DNA of 64,000 nucleotides from Paraphysoderma sedebokerense. Its lineage: Eukaryota > Blastocladiomycota > Physodermatomycetes > Physodermatales > Physodermataceae. Where the stretch lies: assembly GCA_025602915.1 (NCBI GenBank), contig JAHLJZ010000021.1, positions 186,001-250,000 on the forward strand, written 5' to 3'. The position numbers and the translations under genes are program-made. The first letter of the stretch is position 1; every line of letters begins with the position of its first letter. The notes under the pieces were generated by a model that worked only from the letters and a program-made list of their open reading frames with translations, was not told where the DNA came from and searched no databases. Positions 36,795-48,225 of the stretch are shown here, in pieces.

Positions 36795-37727
36795 GTATGG
36801 ATCTGCTCGCGATGAGACGGCGCCGCTGGTGATTTATTGTCGCAATTGAAGACTACTATGCTTTTGCCTATTCGCTATCAATCAAATCAAATTCAATTTG
36901 TCTCCATATATGTCAATTATAAAAAAATATCGGAACTTTAGTTTTGCTCCCACCTGTATTCTGTTATCGGTTTTGATGAAATCGAATCACCGATTGATTG
37001 AATTCGGCACCTCTTTGATGCTAGTCATCTTAATCGACACTTTATTACATACGCAAACAGCCCATTTCGTCTTTTGCAATGTATCAATCATCGCCATGCG
37101 CAGAAAGACAACACACCACCATTTTTTACATATTCCAGAATGTATTTCAACTTCATACAGTTGTCGCAGCCAATGGTCATTCGACATTGAAAGTGCAGCC
37201 CTGCCTCAGCTTAATCGCTTACACTATCCAAATTTGACAATACATTATATCGGCCACACTTTAAGAAGAACACACCTTTGTATGCGTTCGAATTGTGATA
37301 CCTACGTACCTGATGAAATTCACTTTCAATATTTTAAGCGTAAGTCTCTCATATTCTTCAAGTCGCTAGTCCTTGCATTCCGGACAATTCTATTATCAAT
37401 TGTATGGTATAATATTTCGTTATCATCAAGCTTCGGTTTTATTGTTTTTACGTAATTCCAGCGGTGGATGAAAATAAAGTTGAGCGTAATAAATTTACAC
37501 TGCGATAGAATACGATACTGTAATGCGATTCAATGTGATGTATTGAGTATTTAATCAACCTCACGTCCTGCGTGGATTGAACGAGGCTTGTCGCACCCTC
37601 ACAATACCCATCAGTCCACATGAAAGTGGCCGCATCGTCGTAAACTTATATCTCTGTTTCCCTTGAGGGTTGAACTATAAAGCTCCCGTTGTGGATATGT
37701 CTGGCCATTGACACAGGATTTTGGAAA
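36795..37727. other. intergenic region with one doubtful ORF
   Basis: A 930-bp AT-rich spacer. A plus-strand frame at 36898-37455 is open for 185 codons, but the protein has no domain, odd Cys/His-rich composition and no supporting splice sites, so I treat it as chance. Confidence 0.4.
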
Positions 37728-40319
37728 ATGACAATGTCTACAGTCACTCACTTCTATTTCGTTTCTGCCATGCTGTTGCTCGGCTACATCCTATACTTGT
37801 TCTACTATGGCCGATATCTATACGGAATTCTTGCATTCTATTGCTTCTCACTGCTATATGTCACACTGCTTCCTTTTATATTTGTCTCCGCCCGACTGTT
37901 CCTCCACTTTACGCAAATTGGCATTCGATTTTTGTCCTTTGTCAGTAACACCCTGCGGCCATTTGTTGATTACCTCTCTTCGACCCGATATATCGGTGCC
38001 ACCTTTGAATGGCTATTTCGAGTGAATTTCTTCTTATCATTCTGTTGTCTGATCATTTCAGACGCAGTTCTGAGGAAAGTGGTGTCAAGGTTCGTAGGAA
38101 AACATTCCACAGGAAAGCATTATTCCCTGGTGAATGCTTGGAGTCCGAAATTCGAAGGCGGCATTTTCGACGAAGCAATGGAACAAGAACAGAATAGAGA
38201 CCCGCAGAAAGAATCTGAAAGTATGAACCATGAGTCCTGTACAAATTCGTATTCGCCGGCTATATGTTACTCGCTGTCTACGGCCGCACAATTATGTTAC
38301 GAAGGGATTTCGATTGTCATGCACGAACTTAGGGCCGCAGGGTTCGACGTGGACAATACTTTCCACCCAAGTAATTATCATTTTGGCTAGTTTCATTACT
38401 TAGCAACTTTGGGCTCTTGTATTAATCCACCTTATTAGTTCATTACAAGAATACATATGGATACGTGTGTACAAAAGGGAAAACGGTGATCGTCGTGTTC
38501 CGAGGCACCCAACCGCTCAATGTGTCCAACATTACAACTGATCTTCAGCTGGGTATGGTAGACGGTTCTTGCATACCCGGAAGTGGTATAGGCATGATAC
38601 ATCGGTGAGTACCGGGCTACGTTTCCAAGTTTACAACCAGATATGTGCTAACCGCTATTAAACAGAGGGTTCCTAGACGCCCTTGGGTCAACAGACATTC
38701 CGCCCGCATTCTCTCATATATCATCGGTTCCCTCCACCCCTATAACCTCAACAATGCATATTTCTACCGGACATCCTGCCCCGACGCTACAGATTTCCAT
38801 GACCTCCTCATCCTTGCTGAATGTCATTAAATCCACTGTATCTGCTCTGTGGAAGATTTTTTCCTGGTTAATTGTCCATCTCTTGCATCAAGTCAATCAT
38901 CCTGGTGAAAACTTGATTCGAGGTATAAATCTACGGGATTTGCATGGTCAGAGTACCTTTGTGCAGGCAAGCGTCTCAATTGAGAGAGCAATTAGATCGT
39001 TGGAGAAGAAGGGAGTAAAACGAGATGAAATCAAGTTGTACATTACGTTGGTATCTTTTCTTTCATGTTTAATGAATTGGTTTATAATCGATCTCATTCT
39101 GATTATACGGGTTTGTTGAAAATAGTGGTCACAGCTTAGGAGCAGCAATCGCCTATCTCTTTTTGGCGAAATTGACAGAGAGAAACTCGCCTCTGCTGCC
39201 GAATTTTGCTTCTCTCTACACATTTGGTTCCCCAAGGGTCGGATGTGCAAATTTCGCCACCTATTTGGGATCTCGATACCCTAATCAGATATTCAGGGTT
39301 GTCCATAATAACGATATTGTACCAAGAGTGCCGTAAGTACATTCATTCAATCGACGTTTACTGTTGGCAGTTTATTTATAATCTACATGTCTTCTTTGTT
39401 TGCACAAATAAGACCGAGTGATTATAGTCATTATCATGAACCCCCTGGTTCTCTCGTTTTCATACAAAGCAGTGGTGCGATTTCAGTTTCGCCACCTTAC
39501 TTGGGACCGAAAGAAAACGTTCAAGCGTGCTTATCTCAATTTGAAGATCAGCGAAATTTATCCCACATGCAATTCACAAATTTGGGCCAGACGTTTCAAA
39601 GAAACCATGAAATAATTTTTAGGAGTTACAGTCCACCCCCTCCTGTTCGGGGAATTAAATTTTTACACCTGTCGGGTGTGTTAAACGCCAATGTACTCAA
39701 ACGCATGAAGAATGAAACTTTACCCCGGGTGGTCCTGAGATTCTGTTTACCCTTTTTCCTAGACGGTAAGATCATCTATTACGGTTCCTGTGCGGATAAT
39801 TGTTTACACAATGCCGTTCTAAATTAATTATATTGCAATCCTCATTTAGATCACCTTCCCGACAATTACACATTTCACCTTGGAAACACTCCATCCGTTC
39901 TCAAACTCAAGCAATTCATTTCAACACAACCATCAACTACCGTCTCCTCATACATTCCATCATCAACTTTTACGCACGACTACAAAATCCTCAACAATTC
40001 AATGGCCTCCTTGAAACTACGTGACCCCAAATCCCATTATGACTCTGACTCTGACCCTTCTTCTCCAACTTCAACTACTTTTCTTCCTCCTTATTCTCTA
40101 TCTGATCCTCGCTATTTCTACAGCTCTGAAAGACTGTATAACAACGGAGTTTCAACTGACGATGAAGCGATAGGAACAGATGTAAGTTCGGAGTATAGTT
40201 CCGAAACAAAAACAGAGATGACTATCGGGTTGGACGAAGTGAAAGGAAAGTTGCAAAGGATTGCTGAATTGGATGTAGATTTTGTTTCTGAGAGAGAACT
40301 GAGGAAACGGTGGAATTGA
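37728..40319 (+). CDS. membrane-anchored class 3 (alpha/beta) lipase
   Basis: Probable acylglycerol or phospholipid lipase. Six exons that join exactly in frame: 37728-38370, 38439-38604, 38666-39046, 39126-39332, 39413-39765 and 39850-40319, giving 739 residues. The N-terminus has three or four hydrophobic segments (FVSAMLLLGYILYLFYYGRY; YGILAFYCFSLLYVTLLPFI), so the enzyme is membrane-bound, as in diacylglycerol lipases. The Lipase_3 core contains TVIVVFRGTQPLNVSN (oxyanion strand), MIHRGFLDAL, the nucleophile elbow in YITGHSLGAAIAYLF, LYTFGSPRVGCANFA, VVHNNDIVPRVP (Asp) and YSHYHEPPGSLVF (His), a complete triad. The C-terminal tail is Ser/Asp-rich. The start at 37728 is the first ATG in frame. 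Confidence 0.9.
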
Positions 40320-40577
40320 ATATGGGTGGTACTATAATCGCTTCAGAAATAATATGGACGTGGGATATGATTGAATTATACTAGACGAAAACAAGTATTA
40401 ATAATAAAAACTAAGATTAGCTTATACTACCAGAATCCGCACTCCGATATGTTGTTTGATAACAAAATTGAATTATGATTAAGGATATTACACTTTATAT
40501 ACAGAATAGGTATAAGGGGACATTCGCCAAAGCTCCTTACCATCTGACAGAACGTTGACGATGAATCTTATCATTAC

Positions 40578-42784
40578 TTATCCCCCCGCCAGAGAACTAT
40601 CATAAGTCACCAATCCATTGACGTCAATTAAGATACTAACTATCGTTCCACCAACACCGCATGAAATTAAATCAGAGAGGTACAATCGTCGAGGATGTTT
40701 CTGTGGTCGTGACATATCATAAATTTCGTTCTTTTTTTTTTTACAAAATACTCCCGGTCAGAGACGCTGATATTCCAAAAACAGAACTCATAAAAAAACG
40801 TTTGTATACCATGATATCATCAAACTGAAACATTTCCCCATTTTGAGATAATTTCTTGAAGGTATCCTACAACAGACAAATATGTTAGAATCCACGAGTT
40901 ATCGTCCGCGATGACAGAAGACTTTAGAAAGAAATGGTCGTATTGGATACCTTCAGAAACCAATGTACACAAAACTCATCCAAGTATCCGGCGCAATTGA
41001 TGTCGAGTAGTTTAAAGCAATAGGTGATTCCTTGTGTGGTGTTTAAATTCTCGAGAGCTAAAACTAGATCTAGGAAGCATTTGAAATCCTGAGTTTTTGG
41101 TGTCGGGAGAAAAGGGAGATAAATAAGAAACCGGGTGTAACGAAAAATAGATAAAAGAAATGAAACGTATGAGAAACGATGAAGCAGATTGAAATTGAAA
41201 ATACAATAACGAATCACGAACCAGTTCACCATCGTAACTTTGATATTCTTGGAATATACGGTCCAAGAATGCATCCGTGTAACTTGATCGATTATACTTT
41301 GCCAATTCAGCACGCGAAATCATTCCGTTACGGTCTTTATCGAGCGTCACGTATTGGCCTGACCACATGAAAAACTATAGGTCAATCCCAGGAGAATGGA
41401 AAAAGTTGAGAATCAAAACATAAATATACCGTAGATTCTTGAAGTCGATAACGGGGAAAACCAATTTGTTCTAGCCAGATCCATTGGTAACATTTCTTCA
41501 CGCAACTCAAAAAATTCGGTTAAAATGGGGGACAACAGTATATCCTTGATCTTGATTTTGCCTACATTCATTCCTCTCATGTTAACACGAAATCAAGTAA
41601 CGCAAAGAAGGTGTTGAATGGTAGTGTACCTCTCCTCATGGGGTCCAAGAAAAACATAAACTTTCTGACAGCGATACAAGTGTAATACTTGTAAAACGAT
41701 TCTTCCAGCTTTTTTAGCTGCGGGTACGCGGGAATCATATCTGTGACGTAGCGGTTTAAATCCTGACAAAGAATTTTTGACCAATATAAGAGAGAATCAA
41801 CAAGTTTAGTACAGAGAAAAGGAATATAATGACAACTGTAAAAGAGAATACTACGAACCGCTTCATAGATGTATCCTGATCCATCGGCGTCGTAGAATGA
41901 AAAAGTAATTCGGGCTTGAAGAAGAGACACTATCCCAGAACATGTATCAAAATTCGTATAATGTCAGTAGAATATTAAAGTCACTCATACGGAAACGCAA
42001 CGGCCTTCGCTGGATCAAACGTGTAGAATGATCAGAACCCAGACAAAGAACGATTTCTAACAAACCTCTCCTCATAACATAACTGATGAATTGGTTTCCC
42101 TGTACACAAGAATTCTCGTCTTGGATTAACCTTGTAAAGACCGAAGACTTGAAATAACTATCAAATTTTTCGGGTAACGAACTAGCGATTTCACAAAAGC
42201 GGGAGTAACTGATCTATCAATCATCATGATTTACCGAAGAAACTTGTCAACCCCATTCCAAGAATAGTCAACAATTGAAAAGTAAAAAAAAAAAGACTGA
42301 CTTTAACTGTACTCTGAGGTTTATTATTCTCGTTAATCACCGTCCACAGGTACTCTATTTCTTCTTGCGTTAATATCTGAGACTGTCTATACTCTCTAAA
42401 CAAATCTAACGCCGTGGCATCTAATTCCGGTAACAGCCCATTTTCCGTATTTTTCTAAAAACAAATACATCAAAAACCAGTAAACTCTATCAGTCCAACT
42501 AATCATTCGACACAAAACACTTTCGTGTTTGCCACTGCAATTGACAGGAACTGTATGCGGTCACAGGTGAAACTGAAGAAGTGAAATGATACCTTGACGT
42601 AAAACGGAGGAATACGGGAATACGAAGGGTCAATCGGAAATGCAGAGGTCCATAGTGCCTTGAATTGATGAGCTTCTTCTTGGATTCTAGCGTTCTGGGT
42701 TGCCGTTGAGTTTAAGGATGAATTGGACGAGGATGGGTGCGATGAGGGTAGGGCAGATTGGAGAGCTGATGCCCATATTGACAT
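40578..42784 (-). CDS. PP2A B''-type regulatory subunit (PPP2R3C/TON2-like)
   Basis: EF-hand regulatory subunit of protein phosphatase 2A. The ATG at 42784 gives MSIWASALQSALPSSHPSSS, and the first exon continues to TSAFPIDPSYSRIPPFYVKV. Later exons carry LLPELDATALDLFREYRQSQ, ILTQEEIEYLWTVINENNK, a first EF-hand (ITFSFYDADGSGYI), LEESFYKYYTCIAVRKFMFF LDPMRRGTLP, a second EF-hand (TLDKDRNGMISRAELAKY), CFLDLVLALENLNTTQGITY, and a last exon with RPQKHPRRLYLSDLI and VSILIDVNGLVTYDSS, stop at 40578-40580. The FFLDP-RxG string and the order are typical of human PPP2R3C and plant TONNEAU2, rather than PPP2R3A. In plants TON2 organises cortical microtubules; the fungal role is not known to me. Confidence 0.88.
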
Positions 42785-43150
42785 GGTGTTGTCGGTTCCT
42801 TGGTTTTGGGTGGTGTATAGAGAGTAGAAAATGTAATTATATCATTTCTTGTCTATGAATGAAGGACGCCGAACTGAACGCATGAAGGAACGATCAGGCA
42901 TCAAGCATTCAAGAGGAATGATCCATACCAGAATTACATATCAATCAACGATACAATTGATTTCGTTTCAAATTGAATTCCACTCTAAAATTACATTTAT
43001 CGTCTATTTACCGAAATATCAGTTCGGTGCTCGCTGTATTATTAGTTCTCGAGTATTACGCCAAATCACCTGCCCGGTTTAAACTTTATCCTCAAGGAAT
43101 CCAACTTGCATCGCACAACCCACAATTACAAATAACGACCCCACGACATC

Positions 43151-44295
43151 ATGCCATCACCAGATCCAAAACCAGACGATACCTGCAGTCTATCAGAATC
43201 CATCGAAGCCTTATTCACCTGCTACCGTACCGTTATCTATTCCAACTTTTTCTATCTCTCTACTGATTGGACGTTTTTCGTTTAACCTGTTTTTTGATGG
43301 TTCATAAACGATAGGATTCTCGACACAAGCTAAGAATTATTATCGGTATGGGACGTACAAAGATTGTAAACCTTTTTGGGAAGATGTAAAATTTTGTGCC
43401 TGGTTGAAAACAAAAAGTGAAAGTGACGCAAAGGTAAATCTAAACCTGCCTTTTTTCTTTCTTTGTTTTGTAGTTTCCTGTTTTATAGTCACTTGTTGGA
43501 TCGTCTTTATATTATTGTCTATTCTTTCGGTAGTTGTTATTTTCACTCTGTGGCCTTTGGTGTGACGTTAAAGTAAGAGTTGATCGGTAAAAATGAGTAA
43601 GAACCAAACCCGATTTTTATGGTGATTCCGCTATGGGTTGGACGTCACCGCACAACCGAGCGAAGATGCCAGGCCAGGACAAGAGAAGATATTCAACAAA
43701 GATGCAAGATTATTTCATTATTTCCGTGAAGGACAATCATCTATCGTTCATGATTCTTTTATTCTTCAGTTTTGAAGACAAAATTTTTATTATCCGATTC
43801 TATGATTCACCAATTTATTCCATCTATTCAATTCATCCTAACAAACTCTTCTTATTCTTCCTTTTCTTCTTTTCCTTCCCTTTCTTCATTTTCCTCCTCC
43901 TCGTTTTTCGATCTACCCCACCATCACCAACACCAACCATTTCAATGCTCATCCATGTTCCCTCGAAAATCTCCAAACCTCCGATACAATCCCCCATTCC
44001 ATTCCCAGAATTTAATCCGTCAACGAAACCAAGAAAAAAAAATCAAAGAAACTCAAAAACCGAGTTCACTGGATATCTGGCAACTTCGTGATACCGTATG
44101 TTCTACATTCTTTTTTTTTATCTTTATCATAAATTGAGTTTTGCTTCTTTCGTTCGATCTCGATTTGAAATAATCGTGTATAACTGTGGATTCTTTGTTT
44201 CTTTTTGGTCTTGTGGTTTTTTTTTTGTTTTGTGGTTTTGTGGTGTATGGTGTACGGTGCTACTACAGCCGCCTAGTAATTTCCCGCCGCAGTAG
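43151..44295 (+). CDS. EMI1: Emi1-like CX9C protein (DUF3128)
   Basis: A 102-residue protein rebuilt from four short exons: 43151-43226, 43315-43433, 44009-44095 and 44269-44295. The sum is 309 nt including the stop and all joins keep the frame. The protein begins MPSPDPKPDDTCSLSESI, then LFTCYRFSTQAKNYYRYG, TYKDCKPFWEDVKFCAW with the paired cysteines CX9C/CX8C-type spacing, NLIRQRNQEKKIKETQK, SSLDIWQLRD and a final PPSNFPPQ. The YYRYG–DC–W–D–KFC core, the DxWxLR motif and the NFPPQ-like terminus are hallmarks of yeast Emi1 and its fungal relatives (DUF3128). These are thought to be mitochondrial intermembrane-space-type proteins. The second intron (575 nt) is unusually long and low-complexity. 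Divergent from the PP2A gene, 366 bp apart. Confidence 0.82.
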
Positions 44296-45010
44296 GTTTG
44301 AGGAATGAGGTAACAGATTAGACAAAGAAAGCAAGAGACGGAAATAAAAGGTTGAAAGAAATTCTGAAAATTCAAAAGGACAAAGACTAGATCGAAAGAT
44401 TTAGGAATTAGGAATGAGGACATCGTGTTAATTGATAGTTTGTCGTTTTTCATTGTGATGTAACTTATTTATGACTATAATACTATTGTAGAGTAGGTGT
44501 AGTATTCAGTGTGGTGTCGGTAGGTGTTAATCAGGGAAATTGTAACATTCATGACTTTGTGATTGAAAATTTAAAAAGGCAGAAGTTAAGAACGCGGGGT
44601 ACCAGTTCAAAAGGTTACAAAGCTCGATTGAATATTTTTCTTTTTATTCAGGATACAAAAGAATTATCCGAGAAAAAAAAAAATCAAACAACCATAATTC
44701 AACGTCTCTAACCCACTTCCACACCGTTTAAACTCAATTTTCAAACGTAGGAATGTCCAACACTATACTCCCAGATGTTTCTCTAACATCGACAAACATT
44801 ATACACGACCCCATACCACACACATACCAAAACGGAATAAGATAACCCTAACCTACTACAGCAATCCAAAATTCAAGAGAATTATCACGTCAGTTTTGAA
44901 ATTCGTGACGTTGAAAGGAATCGATGAAATCTTGTGAAATCAAGTCACGTACCTAGGCATAACTAAACAATAGGAACAAAGAGAGATGGATAAAGAAAAC
45001 AGGGAACGAT
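44296..45010. other. convergent intergenic region
   Basis: AT-rich 715 bp between EMI1 and cytochrome c 3' ends. No gene-like frame or repeat beyond short A/T runs. Confidence 0.5.
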
Positions 45011-45993
45011 CTAAGCGGTGGATTCTTTCAAGTAGGCGATCACGTCAGCACGGTCTTGTGGTTTCTTGAAACCGGCGAAAGCCATTTTGGTTCCGGGAAT
45101 GTATCTGGTGATTTGATAATTCAGGTTCGATAGATAGTCACATGACGGAAAAGGAATGAGAAGAGAAACAGTTAAAATTTGTGTGCATAAGGGATGGTGG
45201 TATGGAACGAGAGAGAGAGAGAGAGGAAAGAAGATGTTACTTCTTGGGGTTTTCGAGGTAGTCGAAGAGAGTTTCGTCGCTCCAGGTGATACCCTAATAT
45301 CACAGGTACAGACACAACAGCAAAGGCATGGTGCAATCAGTTAGTCAGTTTGTTATTCGATTTGTCATCATAGACCCGATCTTGGAGGTCGAGATCCCAA
45401 GGCACACAATAAGGATCACAAAACCAAGAGTCCTCACAAGGAAAACTCATATGGAACGTGGAAGTCATCACTCAAATATAAAAGACAAACCTTGTTCTGG
45501 TTGGCAGCGGTGTAAGCGTAACCGGGGGAAGCACCGGTTTTACGACCGAAAAGTCCGTTCAAGTTGGGTCCGACTTTGTGTGGGGCACCCTAATTTGTTT
45601 TTTTCAGATTCCATCAAGGTCGATCGTAGAGACAAAAAGATTAATCAAAGATGGCGAAGGGTTGTAAAGTGAGCGATTGTCGTGGGGTTATATGTAAAAA
45701 ATATAGCGGAAAGGGGGAAAAATGAAGCGATGAGTGGATAATTCATTTCACCGAGACATACAATATGGACAACGGATTTTAAAGAGGGAAAAATATCCAG
45801 AATCGAATAAAACGTTGGGAATGAATAAAACATACAGCTTCAACGGTATGGCATTGTGCACATCTAGTTTTGAAGAGCTTGGCTCCGTTTGTAGCGTTAC
45901 CTGCAATTATCGGCAACATCGGCAAATTAATATACGACGAGCGATACACGAGAGAGTTGGGTAGAAGGAATACTCACCAGCGGGGACAGTCAT
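45011..45993 (-). CDS. CYC1: cytochrome c
   Basis: Mobile electron carrier between complexes III and IV in the mitochondrial intermembrane space. The gene has a 16-nt first exon (ATG at 45993, MTVPAG) and four more exons; the last is 45011-45104. The joined protein has about 108 residues: [20 protein letters not shown] (haem CxxCH), then [69 protein letters not shown] (axial Met in GTKMAF) and IAYLKESTA. All haem contacts are present. Splitting such a small protein into five exons is typical of the intron density of this window. One intron contains a GA microsatellite. Confidence 0.96.
45209..45225. repeat. GA microsatellite
   Basis: Run of eight GA dinucleotides inside a cytochrome c intron. 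Confidence 0.85.
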
Positions 45994-47460
45994 TTTCAAT
46001 TAGAAAGTCGATTGGAGTTTAAGTTAGAGTATAAAGTAGCAGTGAGTGAATGACGAGTGTTGGACCCTGAAATTCGATGCAAACTTTTTTTTTTGTTTTT
46101 GTCGCGCAGTTGTGTTGAAAAGGAAGGGAAGGGAACTGAATGGAAGGCCACGTGGCTGTGACGAATTTTGCCTCAACCCTTGATCTTCCGATGGCCATTC
46201 CGATTCTTTCCGATGTTCATTTATTCAGGTAATTCCTCCTTTGATAGCAAGTGATTACTGACTGTCAGACTGCGCTCTATTATCTGGCACATCACTAGTG
46301 TTGCCATCCGACAATTTATTGCTATTGCCCCTCAATTCAGTGCACAGCGAGATCGCGTCAGTAATGGATCTACTTCTTCATCAATCGATATTTCTATTAC
46401 TTATTTCGCGCAGTCCCTTGTTCTGATTTTATATCTCTCACTCACCCACCAAAACCAAATGTCTGGAATGATGGCGAAAGAAGAATACGTCTGACATCAT
46501 TGTTAGTTCGGATATTTAGACAGCAGGGAATCAGGGATATCGATAGCGTGGTGCAGGTTAAACTTGAATTCAAGAAACTATTTTTCGACAACGGAAACGC
46601 GGATGCGATGATGCGGATCTTCATTGGCATCTTTCGGTTATCGATTGAAAATTTTGAATTTCGCAATTCGCGGCCTATTGAACATTCACAGACGGTTTTT
46701 CAGTTTTCAAATCTCGAAGAGAACCATGGCAATGAAATTTCTTTGATCAGAGTTTGAAACAGAACGTATCACTTGTTTATCACATTCGCGTTTGTTGCTA
46801 TGTATAAATTGTCGACTGATTCAGCGTTGAAAACTTTATTGGTACTTTGACGCGGATTACAAATCTTGGAAAATAGCATGAGCAAAGTGTTGGGAAGATT
46901 TTGGTGCAGTGGTTGAGACGCGGAGATCCGTTGATCAGCCATGATGGACTGATTGATAATCTCAACGCTTTCTTTCACCGTTTCGGTTCACTACTGACTC
47001 CGGATACGCGACAAGCGTGTCGGGTATGTTCAATTTTAATCATCGACGCAACACTGGGGTTTATTGCACTATATGTTTAGAAGAAGACATGGAAGAGGAG
47101 GGATAGTTGTTTATAGACACGGAGTGGTTAGTGGTATGTATGGATGATGTGATGGAGAGAGATGAGGGCGGAGCGGGTATTTGCGGGACATTAGAGGGGG
47201 TCTGGAGTGTGCATTGTGGGATTGTTGGATGTGTGCAAGTAAGCTGTAAGCAGGATGGGCCAGACGATTGTGAGCAGGAAGCGCAGGAACAGGCGGGCGC
47301 AGTGGACACATACATAAGCAGCATGGAGGGAAGGGAAGGCTGTTCACTCTCTGTTCACCGGCAGATTGCATTTGGTTCACTGCTTGCAGCGTCGAGTGCT
47401 TCAGGGGTCCTTTGCGTGCGTGCTTCTCTTCCACTTCCACAAAACACTCTCTCCACTCCA
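45994..47460. other. long intergenic region, cytochrome c to ODC
   Basis: About 1.5 kb holding the cytochrome c promoter (minus strand) and upstream sequence of ODC. An 85-codon plus-strand frame at 46500-46757 and a 227-codon frame at 47107-47790 show no domain; the second is largely low-complexity and crosses the putative ODC promoter, so neither is called. Confidence 0.45.
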
Positions 47461-47518
47461 CTCCACAACTCCACTCTCCACAACTCCACTCTCCACAACT
47501 CCACTCTCCACAACTCCC
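47461..47518. repeat. 15-bp minisatellite
   Basis: Three perfect copies of CTCCACAACTCCACT (47461-47505) followed by a partial fourth copy, within a pyrimidine-rich tract upstream of ODC. Confidence 0.9.
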
Positions 47519-47860
47519 TTTCTCCCCCTTATCTTCCCGAGCTATCTGCCCCGGGACTCTTCAAAAGCCAGAAGGGTCTCCTCCAATCATTCCTTCAGAA
47601 GTCGCCGACTCCACTCCTCCCTTCCGCAACAGATCTTGGGTTCTCAGACCCTCTATCCCTCCTTGGCAAACCCTGCGCTGAGGCTCTCTCCCCAACCACC
47701 ACACTCTTACCCCCTTCTAATATCTTGCTTCTACTGATTTTTACACGGTACGTCTTCCTCTCTGTTTTCCGCTCCATTTTTTTTTTTTAATCTCGTGCCG
47801 CTGGCTTGAACTGGGAGAGGAAAAAAAAAATTTTCCTCCATCGGTTTTCCTATCTGTGCT

Positions 47861-47867
47861 TATAAAT
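47861..47867 (+). promoter_or_regulatory. TATA box candidate of ODC
   Basis: TATAAAT lies about 360 bp upstream of the ODC start codon. The interval between it and 48226 is pyrimidine-rich and holds no ATG on the plus strand, as expected for a scanned leader. Confidence 0.45.
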
Positions 47868-48225
47868 CCTGCCGGAGAAAAGTCTCCACATCCTCCTGCT
47901 TTTGCTTCCAGCTCGAGGAAAATTTTTTTTTTACAAGTGACTTGTCTTTTCGCAATTTGTCAAGCCTTTTTCTTTCCCTTCACATCTTTTCATAAGGCGT
48001 TTGCTGGCGGCTAGTTGATACGTTAAAGTTACACTGTGCATACCTCTTTGCTTTCCATAAACATATTCATCACATCTTCATACTTCCATCGCTAACATTC
48101 TTGCCTATTTTTCTCTTTTTCCTTTTTGATCATTCACCCTCTCCCGCGTCGTCATCACTTTGTAGTGCCCCACGCTACTCCCATCAGCTTCCTTTTCGCG
48201 ACTAGCGCAACCATCTACTACCCGA

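Noticed and set aside
36898-37455. 185-codon open frame downstream of the TRA2-like gene
   Set aside because: No domain, no plausible splice partners, composition typical of translated AT-rich spacer; the region is better explained as TRA2 3' UTR and lipase promoter.
46500-46757. 85-codon plus-strand frame near 46.5 kb
   Set aside because: No homology by eye; a similar-length frame exists antisense to it, so coding status cannot be supported.
47107-47790. 227-codon frame upstream of ODC
   Set aside because: Crosses the minisatellite and pyrimidine tract, low-complexity protein, and no homology; a frame of similar length on the opposite strand shows it is composition-driven.
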